A stretch of DNA of 32,300 bases, from the NCBI GenBank assembly GCA_964591665.1, contig CAZQCV010000007.1, positions 1-32,300 on the forward strand, written 5' to 3'. The DNA comes from CAZQCV01 sp964591665. Its GTDB lineage: Bacteria; Patescibacteriota; Minisyncoccia; Phycocordibacterales; UBA9973. The notes beneath the pieces are model-generated. The model saw only the letters and a program-made list of their open reading frames with translations, was not told the origin of the DNA and made no database searches. Shown here one piece after another: positions 7,327 through 15,189 of this stretch. The position numbers and the translations under genes were made by a program. Numbering within the stretch: position 1 is the stretch's first letter; each line of letters begins with the position of its first letter.

Positions 7327-7512
7327 ATGAAAACAAATAAATCATTATCAAAAAGATTGAAGGTCACCAAAACAGGTAAAGTTCTCGGACGAAAACCAGG
7401 ATTTAACCACTTCAATGCCAAGCAAAGTCGCACGACACAGCTTGCAGGAAGAAAAACAAGTGAGTTTGCAATCAAACCAAAAACAAAAAGTTTTCTTTTA
7501 CCATTTAATTAA
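7327..7512 (+). CDS. rpmI: Large-subunit ribosomal protein L35 (bL35), 61 aa
   Basis: Small basic 50S protein. KTNKSLSKRLKVTKTGKV at the N-terminus and FNAKQSRTTQLAGRKT in the middle follow the L35 pattern (K-x-K-S-x-x-K-R-x-x-x-T-x-x-G). Slightly shorter than the usual 64-66 residues. It sits 18 nt after infC and 36 nt before rplT in the conserved gene order. Confidence 0.95.
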   Translation: MKTNKSLSKRLKVTKTGKVLGRKPGFNHFNAKQSRTTQLAGRKTSEFAIKPKTKSFLLPFN

Positions 7513-7548
7513 TAGTATCTCTTTACTCAAAGCAGTACTACAAATACC

Positions 7549-7893
7549 ATGACTCGTGTTAAACGTGGAGTAATCAAACAAAAACGCCGCAAGAACGTTC
7601 TTGCACAAACAAAAGGATATCGATTTGGACGAAGCACAAAGGAAGCTCAGGCTCGTGAAGCAATTCACAAAGCAGGTGCACATGCATTTGCTCACCGAAA
7701 AGATAAGAAAGCTGATCGTCGTGCAGTAAACCAAACAAAGATCAGTGCAGCAACTACACCACTTAAGCTCTCATATAGTAAATTTATAGGAGCACTTAAA
7801 GCAAAAGGTGCAATCATTGACCGAAAGATACTTGCAGATATAGCAAAGAACAATCCTGAGACATTTGAAAGAATTGTCGAAGCAATAAAATAA
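7549..7893 (+). CDS. rplT: Large-subunit ribosomal protein L20 (bL20), 114 aa
   Basis: 50S assembly protein that binds 23S rRNA. The N-terminus TRVKRGVIKQKRRKNVLAQTKGY and the following arginine-rich helix are characteristic, as is the C-terminal segment LSYSKFIGALKAKGAIIDRKILADIA. Length is typical (about 115-120). In other bacteria L20 controls this operon by binding leader RNA. Its TAA overlaps the foot of a terminator. Confidence 0.96.
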   Translation: MTRVKRGVIKQKRRKNVLAQTKGYRFGRSTKEAQAREAIHKAGAHAFAHRKDKKADRRAVNQTKISAATTPLKLSYSKFIGALKAKGAIIDRKILADIAKNNPETFERIVEAIK

Positions 7894-7917
7894 AAAGAGC
7901 CCATATGGGCTCTTTTT
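7892..7917. terminator. Bidirectional terminator between rplT and the SLOG gene
   Basis: AAAAAGAGCCC (7892-7902) and GGGCTCTTTTT (7907-7917) form an 11-bp stem with an ATAT loop; T-runs exist on both strands. The stem reaches into both flanking stop codons, a very compact arrangement. Confidence 0.85.
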
Positions 7918-8470
7918 ATTTATCTTGTATTCTTTTTAAAAGGTGTTTAGTAAGCTCAGCAACTGATTCTTCAAAGAAGATTTTATCTTTATAAGACTCA
8001 GGGCTCTCAGTAAGAAGTGCGGTTATCTCTTCGTCAGTATGCCAATCCCCCTTCAGAACTCCTACGAGGCTACCTTCAGTCATTGCGATACTTGCTTCGC
8101 GAAGTGATCCAGCATTTCCACAACCAACAATAAGACCATCTGACATACGAGAAAGCAATATATCACGCCCTGACTCACCAAGGCCTGTATAAAGAAGTAC
8201 TGAGACAAAGTCTTTTGGGAGCTGAAGTGTATCATGTTCAGTTTCATCTTTTGCAGGAGAAAGTGCAATCGTTATTCCCCCCGCCTCTTCAACACCCATA
8301 GATACCCACAATGGGAATCCACTTTTCGAAGGGATAAGTAACACTGCCCCAGCTTCGACAATTGCCTTGCCGAGTGCTTTTGCTTCTTCTAATGCCCGAA
8401 GACCACATTTCTCTGTATGAGATGCTCCCGTTACTCCAATAATAATTTTTCTAATATCTCTTTCCATCAT
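7916..8470 (-). CDS. SLOG/LOG-like Rossmann-fold protein, 184 aa
   Basis: The fold is suggested by an N-terminal beta strand and turn (KIIIGVTGAS), an alanine-rich helix (LGKAIVEAGAVLLIP), and a late loop GCGNAGSLREASIA at about 116-129 in the place where LOG/SLOG proteins carry a GG-x-GT-x-x-E phosphate-binding motif. The motif here is degenerate. Relatives include cytokinin-riboside hydrolases (LOG), DprA-like proteins and unknown nucleotide sensors, so substrate cannot be assigned. Two Met codons open the frame; either is possible. The gene starts 7 nt after the beta-CASP nuclease stop codon and is probably co-transcribed with it. Confidence 0.6.
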   Translation of the reverse strand: MMERDIRKIIIGVTGASHTEKCGLRALEEAKALGKAIVEAGAVLLIPSKSGFPLWVSMGVEEAGGITIALSPAKDETEHDTLQLPKDFVSVLLYTGLGESGRDILLSRMSDGLIVGCGNAGSLREASIAMTEGSLVGVLKGDWHTDEEITALLTESPESYKDKIFFEESVAELTKHLLKRIQDK

Positions 8471-8477
8471 ACATAGA

Positions 8478-9857
8478 TTAGTTACAATTTAGGATAACAA
8501 CTTTGTTTTCTTCTGCTGCTTCAGCATCAATACCAAGAAAATCTCTCAAGCGTTGGGCGAGAAATTGAGATGAAGCCGGTTCACCCATAGCAACATAAAC
8601 CTTCTTGAGAGTAGCAGCACTGCTTTCTACAAACGTGATAAGATGATCTCTATCTTTATGTCCTGAATATCCGCTAATTTTCCGAACTTGTGCTCTCACG
8701 GGTACATCTTGCCCATGAATACGTACATGAGGGAGGCCTTCTGAAATGTCACGTCCAACAGTCCCTACAGATTGATAGCCTGTGAGAAGAATAATATTGT
8801 TAGGATCAGGAAGATAATTCTGCTCATGATGAAGAATACGGCCGCCATTAGACATACCAGAACCTGCAATAATTATTTTAGGATTTGGTGCTCCAAGAAT
8901 CGCTTTTGATTCGGTAGTTTCTTGCGTCACGCGAAGCCCTGGAAATGAAAAAATATCATCACCAGACTTTATGAGCGCCTGAGCTGTTTCGTTTAAATAA
9001 TCAGGATAGTTTCGGTACACAGTAGTGAGTTTTATACCAAGTGGCGAATCAAGATAGATAGGCATTTCTGGAACTCGTTTATTCTCTACAAGATCATTAA
9101 TTTCGAAAAGAATCTCTTGTGTACGCTCAAGAGAAAACATAGGCATAATGAGCGTTCCTTTTCTTTTGTAATTATCTTCAATAACATCTTCTAACATCTT
9201 TTTACGCTCATCACGTGATTCATGGTTACGATCACCGTAGACACTTTCCATAAGCATAAAATCAATATCTTTAATCACTTCAGTATCACAAAGTATTGGT
9301 GATGGTGAATTACCAAGATCTCCTGTAAAAAGTATCTTTTTACCATTGTACGTCAGCTGTAACATCCCTGAACCGAGAATATGACCAGAATCAAGATATT
9401 CTCCTTGAAAGCCATACTCGAGATTTATTTTGTCATGATAATCAAAAACATCCCAATTCTCAAAAACTTTTTTAATGTTCTTTTCATTATACATTTCTGC
9501 TAAATCATACTCTTTGTTTCTACCTAGAATCGCTACAGTATCCAAGAGCATAGGCAGCGCGAGTTCTTTTGTCGGACGAGTTGATATAATTCTCCCCTTG
9601 AAACCTTCATGTATCAGTTTCGGAATACGTCCGATATGGTCTATGTGTGCATGTGTCACAAATAAAATATCTATAGATTTTGGATCATAGGTAAACGGAA
9701 CCCAATTAGTCTCATCAGCATCTTCAGAACCTTGTGCAAGACCGCAATCTATCAAATATTTTACGTGTTCACTTTCGAGTAAGAAGTTTGCACCAGTAAC
9801 AGAACCTGCTCCACCGCAAAAAGTTAACTTGAGTTCATGATTTTCTTGTTGTGTCAT
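8478..9857 (-). CDS. Metallo-beta-lactamase/beta-CASP RNA nuclease, 459 aa
   Basis: Probable zinc-dependent RNA-processing nuclease of the CPSF/YSH1-like beta-CASP group. After an N-terminal strand (LKLTFCGGAGSVTGANFLL) comes the zinc motif HAHIDH (69-74), then DSGHILGSGM with a further metal-binding His, FTGDLG with a metal Asp, the beta-CASP motif GSGMSNGGRILHH, and a C-terminal GYSGHKDRDHL that supplies the last His. Length and order match ribonuclease-type members rather than lactamases. The ATG at 9855-9857 is preferred to a GTG at 9873-9875 because TATACT ends 6 nt before that ATG and overlaps the GTG frame. The SLOG-like gene follows at 7 nt. It may act in mRNA decay or RNA maturation. 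Confidence 0.88.
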   Translation of the reverse strand: MTQQENHELKLTFCGGAGSVTGANFLLESEHVKYLIDCGLAQGSEDADETNWVPFTYDPKSIDILFVTHAHIDHIGRIPKLIHEGFKGRIISTRPTKELALPMLLDTVAILGRNKEYDLAEMYNEKNIKKVFENWDVFDYHDKINLEYGFQGEYLDSGHILGSGMLQLTYNGKKILFTGDLGNSPSPILCDTEVIKDIDFMLMESVYGDRNHESRDERKKMLEDVIEDNYKRKGTLIMPMFSLERTQEILFEINDLVENKRVPEMPIYLDSPLGIKLTTVYRNYPDYLNETAQALIKSGDDIFSFPGLRVTQETTESKAILGAPNPKIIIAGSGMSNGGRILHHEQNYLPDPNNIILLTGYQSVGTVGRDISEGLPHVRIHGQDVPVRAQVRKISGYSGHKDRDHLITFVESSAATLKKVYVAMGEPASSQFLAQRLRDFLGIDAEAAEENKVVILNCN

Positions 9858-9863
9858 ACGATA

Positions 9864-9891
9864 AGTATACCGCACTTTATAACAAAGACAA
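9864..9891 (-). promoter_or_regulatory. Promoter of the beta-CASP nuclease gene (leaderless)
   Basis: Minus strand: TTGTCT (9886-9891), 16-nt spacer, TATACT (9864-9869), then 6 nt to the ATG. The first base of the start codon is the expected start of transcription. Confidence 0.6.
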
Positions 9892-9895
9892 ACAA

Positions 9896-9930
9896 AATAA
9901 AAAAACCGTCACATACGTGACCGTTTTTTA
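9896..9930. terminator. Bidirectional terminator
   Basis: ACCGTCAC (9905-9912) pairs with GTGACCGT (9917-9924), one mismatch, loop ATAC; A-run before and T-run after, so it works on both strands. On the minus strand it would end the structured RNA candidate to its right. Confidence 0.75.
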
Positions 9931-10056
9931 TTAGGATTATTGGGAGCTATTACCTTAGCGAGTAGCTAAGTGGGTTCGGAGGACGCGAGACCTCGGTCTT
10001 GCTTCACACCTGATCCCTGAAAATAGGTGTTCTAAGTAATACTTCCAAATAACCCT
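9905..10056 (-). ncRNA. Candidate structured RNA with a possible pseudoknot, about 150 nt
   Basis: No protein frame covers this stretch, yet on the minus strand it has its own promoter (10063-10090) and terminator (9896-9930). Visible helices: GGGTT (10051-10055) with AACCC (9972-9976); TATTACTTAG (10032-10041) with CTAAGGTAATA (9948-9958, one bulge); a 6-bp hairpin ACACCT/AGGTGT (10006-10011, 10025-10030); and a small hairpin AGAC/GTCT near 9988-9999. The first two helices cross, forming a pseudoknot. A local hairpin CTTAGC/GCTAAG (9954-9959, 9965-9970) competes for the same bases, so two folds exclude each other. It does not show SRP RNA, RNase P or 6S landmarks. It could be a small RNA or a switch; function unknown. 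Confidence 0.45.
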
Positions 10057-10062
10057 ACCTAA

Positions 10063-10090
10063 AGTATATACTTTTCTAACCGTGTTGCAA
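10063..10090 (-). promoter_or_regulatory. Promoter of the structured RNA candidate
   Basis: Minus strand: TTGCAA (10085-10090), 16-nt spacer, TATACT (10063-10068). No start codon with a good frame follows, unlike other TATACT promoters here, which supports a non-coding product. Confidence 0.5.
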
Positions 10091-10118
10091 GAGTTTTCTT
10101 AAAACACCACAAGAGTTT

Positions 10119-10337
10119 TTACTGTGCAACAGTATCTGTCGGATCAACTGGATGAGCAAAAATTCTCTTGAACTGATGCAAAAGGCTAACATTCTCCTCT
10201 GGAACAGAAAGCACTACGGCTGCTGAACTATTCGTAGCATTATTTGCCAACTTTCCTTCTGGTTTGTAACTGAAAACAACAAACCCAAGGACGAGCAAGA
10301 AAACAATACTACTTACGATAAGACTTACTTTATACAT
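10119..10337 (-). CDS. Small membrane-anchored protein, 72 aa
   Basis: One N-terminal hydrophobic segment (residues about 6-24, VSLIVSSIVFLLVLGFVVF) is followed by a short polar tail with AAVVLSVPEENVSLLHQFKRIF. It resembles the single-span small proteins common in reduced genomes; no family can be named. The ATG is preceded by TATAGT at 6 nt, matching the leaderless pattern of neighbouring genes, which supports the gene being real. An uncleaved anchor is more likely than a signal peptide because no cleavage site is evident. Confidence 0.65.
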   Translation of the reverse strand: MYKVSLIVSSIVFLLVLGFVVFSYKPEGKLANNATNSSAAVVLSVPEENVSLLHQFKRIFAHPVDPTDTVAQ

Positions 10338-10343
10338 ACTGTT

Positions 10344-10349
10344 ACTATA
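10344..10349 (-). promoter_or_regulatory. -10 box of the 10119-10337 gene (leaderless)
   Basis: Minus-strand TATAGT ends 6 nt before the ATG. Confidence 0.45.
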
Positions 10350-10368
10350 CCATATCTATGGAAAAATA

Positions 10369-11031
10369 CTAGACCTGATATATCTTTTGCGAAAGTATGT
10401 GCATAAAACCTGAAATATCTTGCTCCGTAAGAGTTATTAGGGATTCACGGGTATATGTGACAAGTATTTTTTCTATTTCATATATCGCTGTTTTTGCTTT
10501 TTCGCGTTCTGGATACAATGCTTCAAAATCAGGACGATGTTCATAGCGCATATAAAAATCAGCAATACGCGCTTCTGCAGATGTCACGGCGTGTGGAGAT
10601 ACCCGCATGTCGGCATACTGAACGATCATAGATACAAAGTCCATCTCTTCAAGAAATTTTGGTGCATTTCTAAATCCAAGGCCACCGACAATTTCAGCAA
10701 TATCATGAGGATTTCCGAGCTCAGTAACAATAGCCTGGGTTGCATGATGTGGATCATCACCATATTTTTGTATAAATTCTTCTTTTATAGATTGCCAATG
10801 CATACGTTCTTCATTTGTATAAGGAAACGGTGTGTGTTCCGGAGAAAAATCAAATTTAATAATATTCCCCATATCATGAAAGAGTGCTGCGGTAATAATC
10901 TTTTCTTTATCTAAAGGTTGCCCATGCCAATAATCAAGAATCCATGAAACAACAGCGGCAACACGTAGCTGATGTAGTGCGAGGTTTGGCGGAATTTGAT
11001 ACTGATCATAAATTTCTTGAATAGTTTTCAT
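10369..11031 (-). CDS. HD-domain phosphohydrolase, 220 aa
   Basis: The HD signature is clear: His20 (ALHQLRVAAVVSWI), then AALFHDMGN with His52-Asp53, and a late Asp in VQYADMRVSP at about residue 137. Such proteins hydrolyse phosphate esters of nucleotides or related compounds with two metal ions. HDIG-type relatives include dNTPases, 5'-nucleotidases and cyclic-nucleotide phosphodiesterases; the substrate is not readable from sequence. The ATG follows a TATACT box by 7 nt. It is separated from ndk upstream by a terminator, so it has its own transcript despite both being nucleotide-related. Confidence 0.82.
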   Translation of the reverse strand: MKTIQEIYDQYQIPPNLALHQLRVAAVVSWILDYWHGQPLDKEKIITAALFHDMGNIIKFDFSPEHTPFPYTNEERMHWQSIKEEFIQKYGDDPHHATQAIVTELGNPHDIAEIVGGLGFRNAPKFLEEMDFVSMIVQYADMRVSPHAVTSAEARIADFYMRYEHRPDFEALYPEREKAKTAIYEIEKILVTYTRESLITLTEQDISGFMHILSQKIYQV

Positions 11032-11038
11032 AAAGTAT

Positions 11039-11044
11039 AGTATA
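11039..11044 (-). promoter_or_regulatory. -10 box of the HD gene (leaderless)
   Basis: Two overlapping minus-strand TATACT boxes occur (11034-11039 and 11039-11044). The upstream one lies 7 nt before the ATG and is the functional candidate. Confidence 0.5.
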
Positions 11045-11047
11045 GCA

Positions 11048-11068
11048 AAAATCCCCTTCCGGGGATTT
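11048..11068 (-). terminator. Terminator of ndk
   Basis: AAATCCCC (minus strand, 11061-11068) pairs with GGGGATTT (11049-11056) around GGAA, and T residues follow. It sits 7 nt past the ndk stop and overlaps the expected -35 position of the HD gene. Confidence 0.75.
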
Positions 11069-11075
11069 CTCTATA

Positions 11076-11543
11076 TTATTTATGTTCTGCGTAGATAAAA
11101 TCAACATCTATCTTCTGATAATTGAAGAGTTCCCCTTCGTAGAAAAATCGTCGAACTTCTTCTTCACCATTTTCTATAGAGTCTGATGCGTGTACGATAT
11201 TTGATTGTGTTGAAAGTGAAAAATCCCCTCGGATAGTTCCCGCATCAGCTTCCCAAGCTTTTGTTGGACCAACAAGAAGTCGAATTGAAGAGACGGCGTT
11301 AATTCCTTCAAGCGCCATAACAACTACAGGTGAAGACTTCATAAAATCACGAATACCTGGGAAAAATGGCTTGTCTTTGATGTGCGCATAATGTTCCTCG
11401 AGAACAGCATCTTGTACATTCATCATCTTAAGTCCAATCAACTTGAGACCTTTGCGTTCAAATCGAGAGATGATTTCACCGATAAGATTACGTTGTACCG
11501 CATCTGGCTTGATAATAATGAGAGATTTTTCGTATGTTGCCAT
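11076..11543 (-). CDS. ndk: Nucleoside diphosphate kinase, 155 aa
   Basis: Transfers the gamma phosphate from ATP to nucleoside diphosphates through a phosphohistidine. The active-site motif NIVHASDS gives the catalytic His118, with the following ENGEEEVRRFF helix as in the family. The N-terminus EKSLIIIKPDAVQRNLIGEI and the HYAHIKDKPFF segment are diagnostic. Length is slightly above the usual 135-150 because of a C-terminal extension of about 15 residues (FNYQKIDVDFIYAEHK). A TATACA box lies 6 nt upstream of the ATG. Confidence 0.96.
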   Translation of the reverse strand: MATYEKSLIIIKPDAVQRNLIGEIISRFERKGLKLIGLKMMNVQDAVLEEHYAHIKDKPFFPGIRDFMKSSPVVVMALEGINAVSSIRLLVGPTKAWEADAGTIRGDFSLSTQSNIVHASDSIENGEEEVRRFFYEGELFNYQKIDVDFIYAEHK

Positions 11544-11549
11544 AAATAT

Positions 11550-11555
11550 TGTATA
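11550..11555 (-). promoter_or_regulatory. -10 box of ndk (leaderless)
   Basis: Minus-strand TATACA ends 6 nt before the ndk ATG. The box is weaker than the TATACT boxes at neighbouring genes. Confidence 0.4.
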
Positions 11556-11615
11556 CCGATAACATTAATAAGATATGTTTATTATACCAAAAAACATATA
11601 TTTTGCAATGATATT

Positions 11616-14372
11616 TTATGCTCCAGATTTTTGATATCGTTCGAGTATCTCTTCCTCAATATCTGCTCGATCACGACCAAACTTAAGATATGAGAGTTCT
11701 TTGAGTTTCTCTGCAAAATCAGTATTTCCTCGTGGAGGAAATGGTGTATGAGAATTGAATGGTTTTACTGGCATACCATTTACCAACATTTTAATATAAC
11801 AATTGAGATTCTCAAGCTTAATAATATCACTCGGCGTAAACACTGGTTCAAACTGTTTCGAAAAGATATCGGCATTTTCTGCGGATACTCGATGTACCAC
11901 CATAGAACCTACGTTACCAAATACTGCGTTTTTGATATTCTCTTCAAGCTGTTCTACATATTGGTGAGCAATATTAAGAGAGAGACGATACTTACGAGCC
12001 TCAGACAAAATCACCTCAATAGAATCTGTTGTAATATTTTGAAACTCGTCAATATATAAATAGAAATCATTTACTTTACCCTTTCCTAAAATATCCACAC
12101 GAGACATGGCAGCCATCGTTATCTTACCAACAAGAATAAGACCAATGAGGTTCGCATTAATATCACCGAGACGACCTTTTGCGAGGTTTACAAGCAAAAT
12201 CTTTCTGTTATCCATGATTTCACGGAAGTTGAATACTGACTTTTCTTGAGCGATCACCGGACGCATGATATCGTTCGAAATGAACACATCAAATTTGTTC
12301 GTTACATATGGCACAAAGTTTGCAAGTGATGACTCCCCACTCGTTTTTTCTGCATTTTCCCAGAATTGCTTAATGATCGGGTTTTTACAACGAGAAAGTT
12401 TCAAATCACGAAATTCTTTATCAGCAAGCACACGCCCAATTTCAAGAAGTGTCATACCACTTGCAGGATCCTCCATCACCAACAACGCTGAGTTACGGAA
12501 GTACTGTTCAAACGCTGGGCCACCAGCAGTTTTCATATCAAAAAGTTTATTAAAGATCGCCAAGAGTTCGTTTACCACAAAGGTCTTCTGCTCTGGATAA
12601 TTTACATCATATTCAAGCATGTTAAGCCCCATAGGACGTGCGGTATACGCAGGGTCAAAATAGATGACGTCATCCATACGTTCTGGCGGGATATTCGCAA
12701 GAATATCTTGAATATCAGAACCGTGTGGATCGATAAAACAGACACCATCACCGTTTTTGATATCTTGGATAATCATATTTTTCAAAAATACAGTTTTACC
12801 AGTACCAGTCTGTCCTATTACATACATATGTCGCACACGATCCTCTCGCGTCATATATACAGGACGTTTTTCACCACGATATTCGTTATATCCAAGCAAA
12901 ATACCTTCTGCTTGCATTTCCATAGGAAGTGGTGCAGTAGTTGCTTTTGATTGCTTAAGTTGTGGTGTACTCGTAACTCCAACTGGGAAGTGAAATAGCG
13001 TACTTAACTCAGTAAGATTAAGTGGTGACATTTCTTTTTCTTGGATAAGTCGAAATGAAAAATCATGAAGAAAAGATCTAATATCCCCAGCAGATACACG
13101 CTCAAAATGCAGCGAATTTGAACCAGGATTGTTGAACTGCACAAACACCGCTTCGAGCTCTCGGAGAATATCGCGTGCACGTTCTACTCCAGACGCTGAA
13201 GCAATAATTCGAATACCGACTTCAACCATTGGACTTTTTAGTTTTTCGGTAATATGTTCAATATCACGATCCTTTTGAGGTTCTTGTTTTTCTTCTTTAT
13301 TCGCAAGTCGTTTATCTGAGGTAAAGAATAGGTCTTTAAGAACTTGCTTGGTCGCGCTTGCAAAACCAGCAACCATAGAGTAGGCATCTTTTGCACGAGT
13401 ACCAGTCTTTACTTGATCAAGGACATTATAAAAATCATGTGTGTATTTTTGACCACGAGGTTTAATAACAAACTGTATCGCAACACCTTCACCGTGATGT
13501 TGTAGCTTAGAGAATGCATTAACCATTGCATTCATGGGATCATGTGAAATATCGTTATGTGTCTTTATAGGGAAAATAGGAAGATCAGTTAATTTCATAT
13601 ATGAACCAACAGCGGCTCCGTCTTCAACAAAAATATTATAATCATCAGTTACTTCTACAATCTTTGCATCTTGGTAATACCCTTGCACTTGTTTTTCAAA
13701 TAGATCTCCTTTGTCTTTTGGAACAGAAGCATAAAACAACACTTCACTTCCACTATTAGGAAGTGCAAGTTCAAGAGTAAAGTGCCGATCTAACTCGTTC
13801 TGTGGACCACCAATATTGAGCATCCCCATATAGAGTTGTTCCATTGCGGTGATAAAATCTTTGAAACTTTTTGCTTCTTTCTCATTTTGATCAGGAAGAG
13901 TTATTTCAAAGAGACGCATATCAATACCTTTATATACTGGGCTATTCTCTTTGAGTCCTGGTATGCTTCCCGTGCTTGCAAGATATTGCACAAGAAATCG
14001 ATGGAAATCATCATCGAGATGAGGTGTACCCATCTGAGAAACAACATCGAGAGAGTTTTTTATACCACGAGAGATAAGTATTCCAAACAACTCTTCCATT
14101 TGTCGATCATGTGATTCTGGTTTCAAACGAAGCACCACTTGCTCAACTTCATGCTCAGGCATAACTTGTGCTTCATGAAGAATCTCTTTCGCAGTGATTT
14201 GCTGATATTTTTCGATAGTTTGCTCTACTGCTTTTTCACGAGCTTTTTCTTGTGATTCTTGACCTTCAGCTTGCATTCTCTTTTCTTGCTCTGCAATATG
14301 TGCTCGAAGAAAAGCCAACTCTTCTTCAGGGCTGGTAAATTTCTGTGGGATTCCTAATCCTATCTGTTCCAT
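11616..14372 (-). CDS. Large VirD4/HerA-like ATPase (type IV secretion or DNA transfer family), 918 aa
   Basis: A P-loop ATPase of the VirD4/TraG/DUF87 superfamily. The first 50 residues are a glutamate-rich coiled coil; a long N-terminal region of about 480 residues matches nothing I recognise. The ATPase core begins with MYVIGQTGTGKTVFLKNM (Walker A at about 522-530) and FIDPHGSDIQDIL, and has Walker B YLYIDEFQNI at about 770, followed by SEARKYRLSLNIAHQYVEQL, as in TraM-recognition domains of coupling proteins. No transmembrane segments are seen, so it is probably cytoplasmic, docking to the membrane through partners. It stands alone, not beside other T4SS genes here. Proteins of this build are frequent in CPR genomes; a role in pili, DNA uptake or chromosome handling is inference. 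Confidence 0.8.
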   Translation of the reverse strand: MEQIGLGIPQKFTSPEEELAFLRAHIAEQEKRMQAEGQESQEKAREKAVEQTIEKYQQITAKEILHEAQVMPEHEVEQVVLRLKPESHDRQMEELFGILISRGIKNSLDVVSQMGTPHLDDDFHRFLVQYLASTGSIPGLKENSPVYKGIDMRLFEITLPDQNEKEAKSFKDFITAMEQLYMGMLNIGGPQNELDRHFTLELALPNSGSEVLFYASVPKDKGDLFEKQVQGYYQDAKIVEVTDDYNIFVEDGAAVGSYMKLTDLPIFPIKTHNDISHDPMNAMVNAFSKLQHHGEGVAIQFVIKPRGQKYTHDFYNVLDQVKTGTRAKDAYSMVAGFASATKQVLKDLFFTSDKRLANKEEKQEPQKDRDIEHITEKLKSPMVEVGIRIIASASGVERARDILRELEAVFVQFNNPGSNSLHFERVSAGDIRSFLHDFSFRLIQEKEMSPLNLTELSTLFHFPVGVTSTPQLKQSKATTAPLPMEMQAEGILLGYNEYRGEKRPVYMTREDRVRHMYVIGQTGTGKTVFLKNMIIQDIKNGDGVCFIDPHGSDIQDILANIPPERMDDVIYFDPAYTARPMGLNMLEYDVNYPEQKTFVVNELLAIFNKLFDMKTAGGPAFEQYFRNSALLVMEDPASGMTLLEIGRVLADKEFRDLKLSRCKNPIIKQFWENAEKTSGESSLANFVPYVTNKFDVFISNDIMRPVIAQEKSVFNFREIMDNRKILLVNLAKGRLGDINANLIGLILVGKITMAAMSRVDILGKGKVNDFYLYIDEFQNITTDSIEVILSEARKYRLSLNIAHQYVEQLEENIKNAVFGNVGSMVVHRVSAENADIFSKQFEPVFTPSDIIKLENLNCYIKMLVNGMPVKPFNSHTPFPPRGNTDFAEKLKELSYLKFGRDRADIEEEILERYQKSGA

Positions 14373-14380
14373 ATGCTTTT

Positions 14381-14386
14381 AGTATA
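14381..14386 (-). promoter_or_regulatory. -10 box of the VirD4-like gene (near-leaderless)
   Basis: Minus-strand TATACT ends 8 nt before the ATG at 14372. It sits in the 34-nt gap after map. Confidence 0.5.
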
Positions 14387-14406
14387 GCATGAGGACTCGT
14401 AGCCTT

Positions 14407-15183
14407 CTAGTCACGTGGTAACGTTAAAATCTCTGCACCTGTCTCGGTTATCAAAACAGTATGTTCAAAATGTGCACTTTTAGAATTATCAGTTGTTTTA
14501 ACAGTATAACCATCGTTAAGGACCATAATACCTTCTCCACCTCGCGTAAACATAGGTTCAATAGCTACCACCATTCCGGGAATAAACGTGACACCCTTAC
14601 CAGGAGAGCCATAATTTGGAATAAAGGGATCTTCGTGAATAGATTTCCCAACCCCATGTCCAGCCAGCTCTCGAACGATCCCATATTTTGCCTTTTTTGC
14701 ATATGCGGCAATAGTTGCTCCAACATCTCCAACTTTTGTACCTATACCAATAGTATGGATTCCTGCAAGAAGCGCTTCATGTGTTATAGTGAGCAGCTCT
14801 TGATCTGCTTTAGAGATTTTACCGACAGGTACCGTAATAGCATGATCAGTAAAAAGACCTTTATGTTTAATCCCAAGATCAATAGAAACAATATCGCCTT
14901 CTTTGAGGATTTTATCTTTATGAGGAATACCGTGGACTACTTCGCCATTTACGGAAACACAAAGTGTCGCAGGAAAAGGTTTACTATGATGACTTGGTTT
15001 ATAACCCTTAAACGCTGGTTCATCGCCACCTTCACGAATAAGACTCTCTGCAAGGACATCGAGTTCATAGGCAGAAACACCAGGTTTAACCGCTTGTGCT
15101 ACTTTCGCTAAAATAGTCGCGAGGCGTTTACCACCTTCGCGAAGTATCTCTATTTCCTCTTTTGTTTTGATAATTATGTTCAT
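14407..15183 (-). CDS. map: Type I methionine aminopeptidase, 258 aa
   Basis: Removes the initiator methionine from new proteins. All five metal ligands are in place: Asp102 (VSIDLGI), Asp113 (LFTDHAI), His176 (ELAGHGVGKSIHE), Glu209 (VAIEPM) and Glu240 (AHFEHTVLIT), plus the conserved His84 (GEVVHGIP). There is no N-terminal zinc-finger extension, so it is the short bacterial type. It begins 6 nt after the pyrH stop and probably belongs to an adk-pyrH-map operon. In many bacteria map lies with adk next to secY; here that neighbourhood is kept, with pyrH inserted. Confidence 0.96.
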   Translation of the reverse strand: MNIIIKTKEEIEILREGGKRLATILAKVAQAVKPGVSAYELDVLAESLIREGGDEPAFKGYKPSHHSKPFPATLCVSVNGEVVHGIPHKDKILKEGDIVSIDLGIKHKGLFTDHAITVPVGKISKADQELLTITHEALLAGIHTIGIGTKVGDVGATIAAYAKKAKYGIVRELAGHGVGKSIHEDPFIPNYGSPGKGVTFIPGMVVAIEPMFTRGGEGIMVLNDGYTVKTTDNSKSAHFEHTVLITETGAEILTLPRD

Positions 15184-15189
15184 ATATAA

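Noticed and set aside
9905..10056. SRP RNA or 6S RNA identity for the structured RNA
   Set aside because: A TCAGG and a GAAGCAAG are present but not in the SRP domain IV arrangement with a GGAA loop; no long rod with a central bubble as in 6S RNA.
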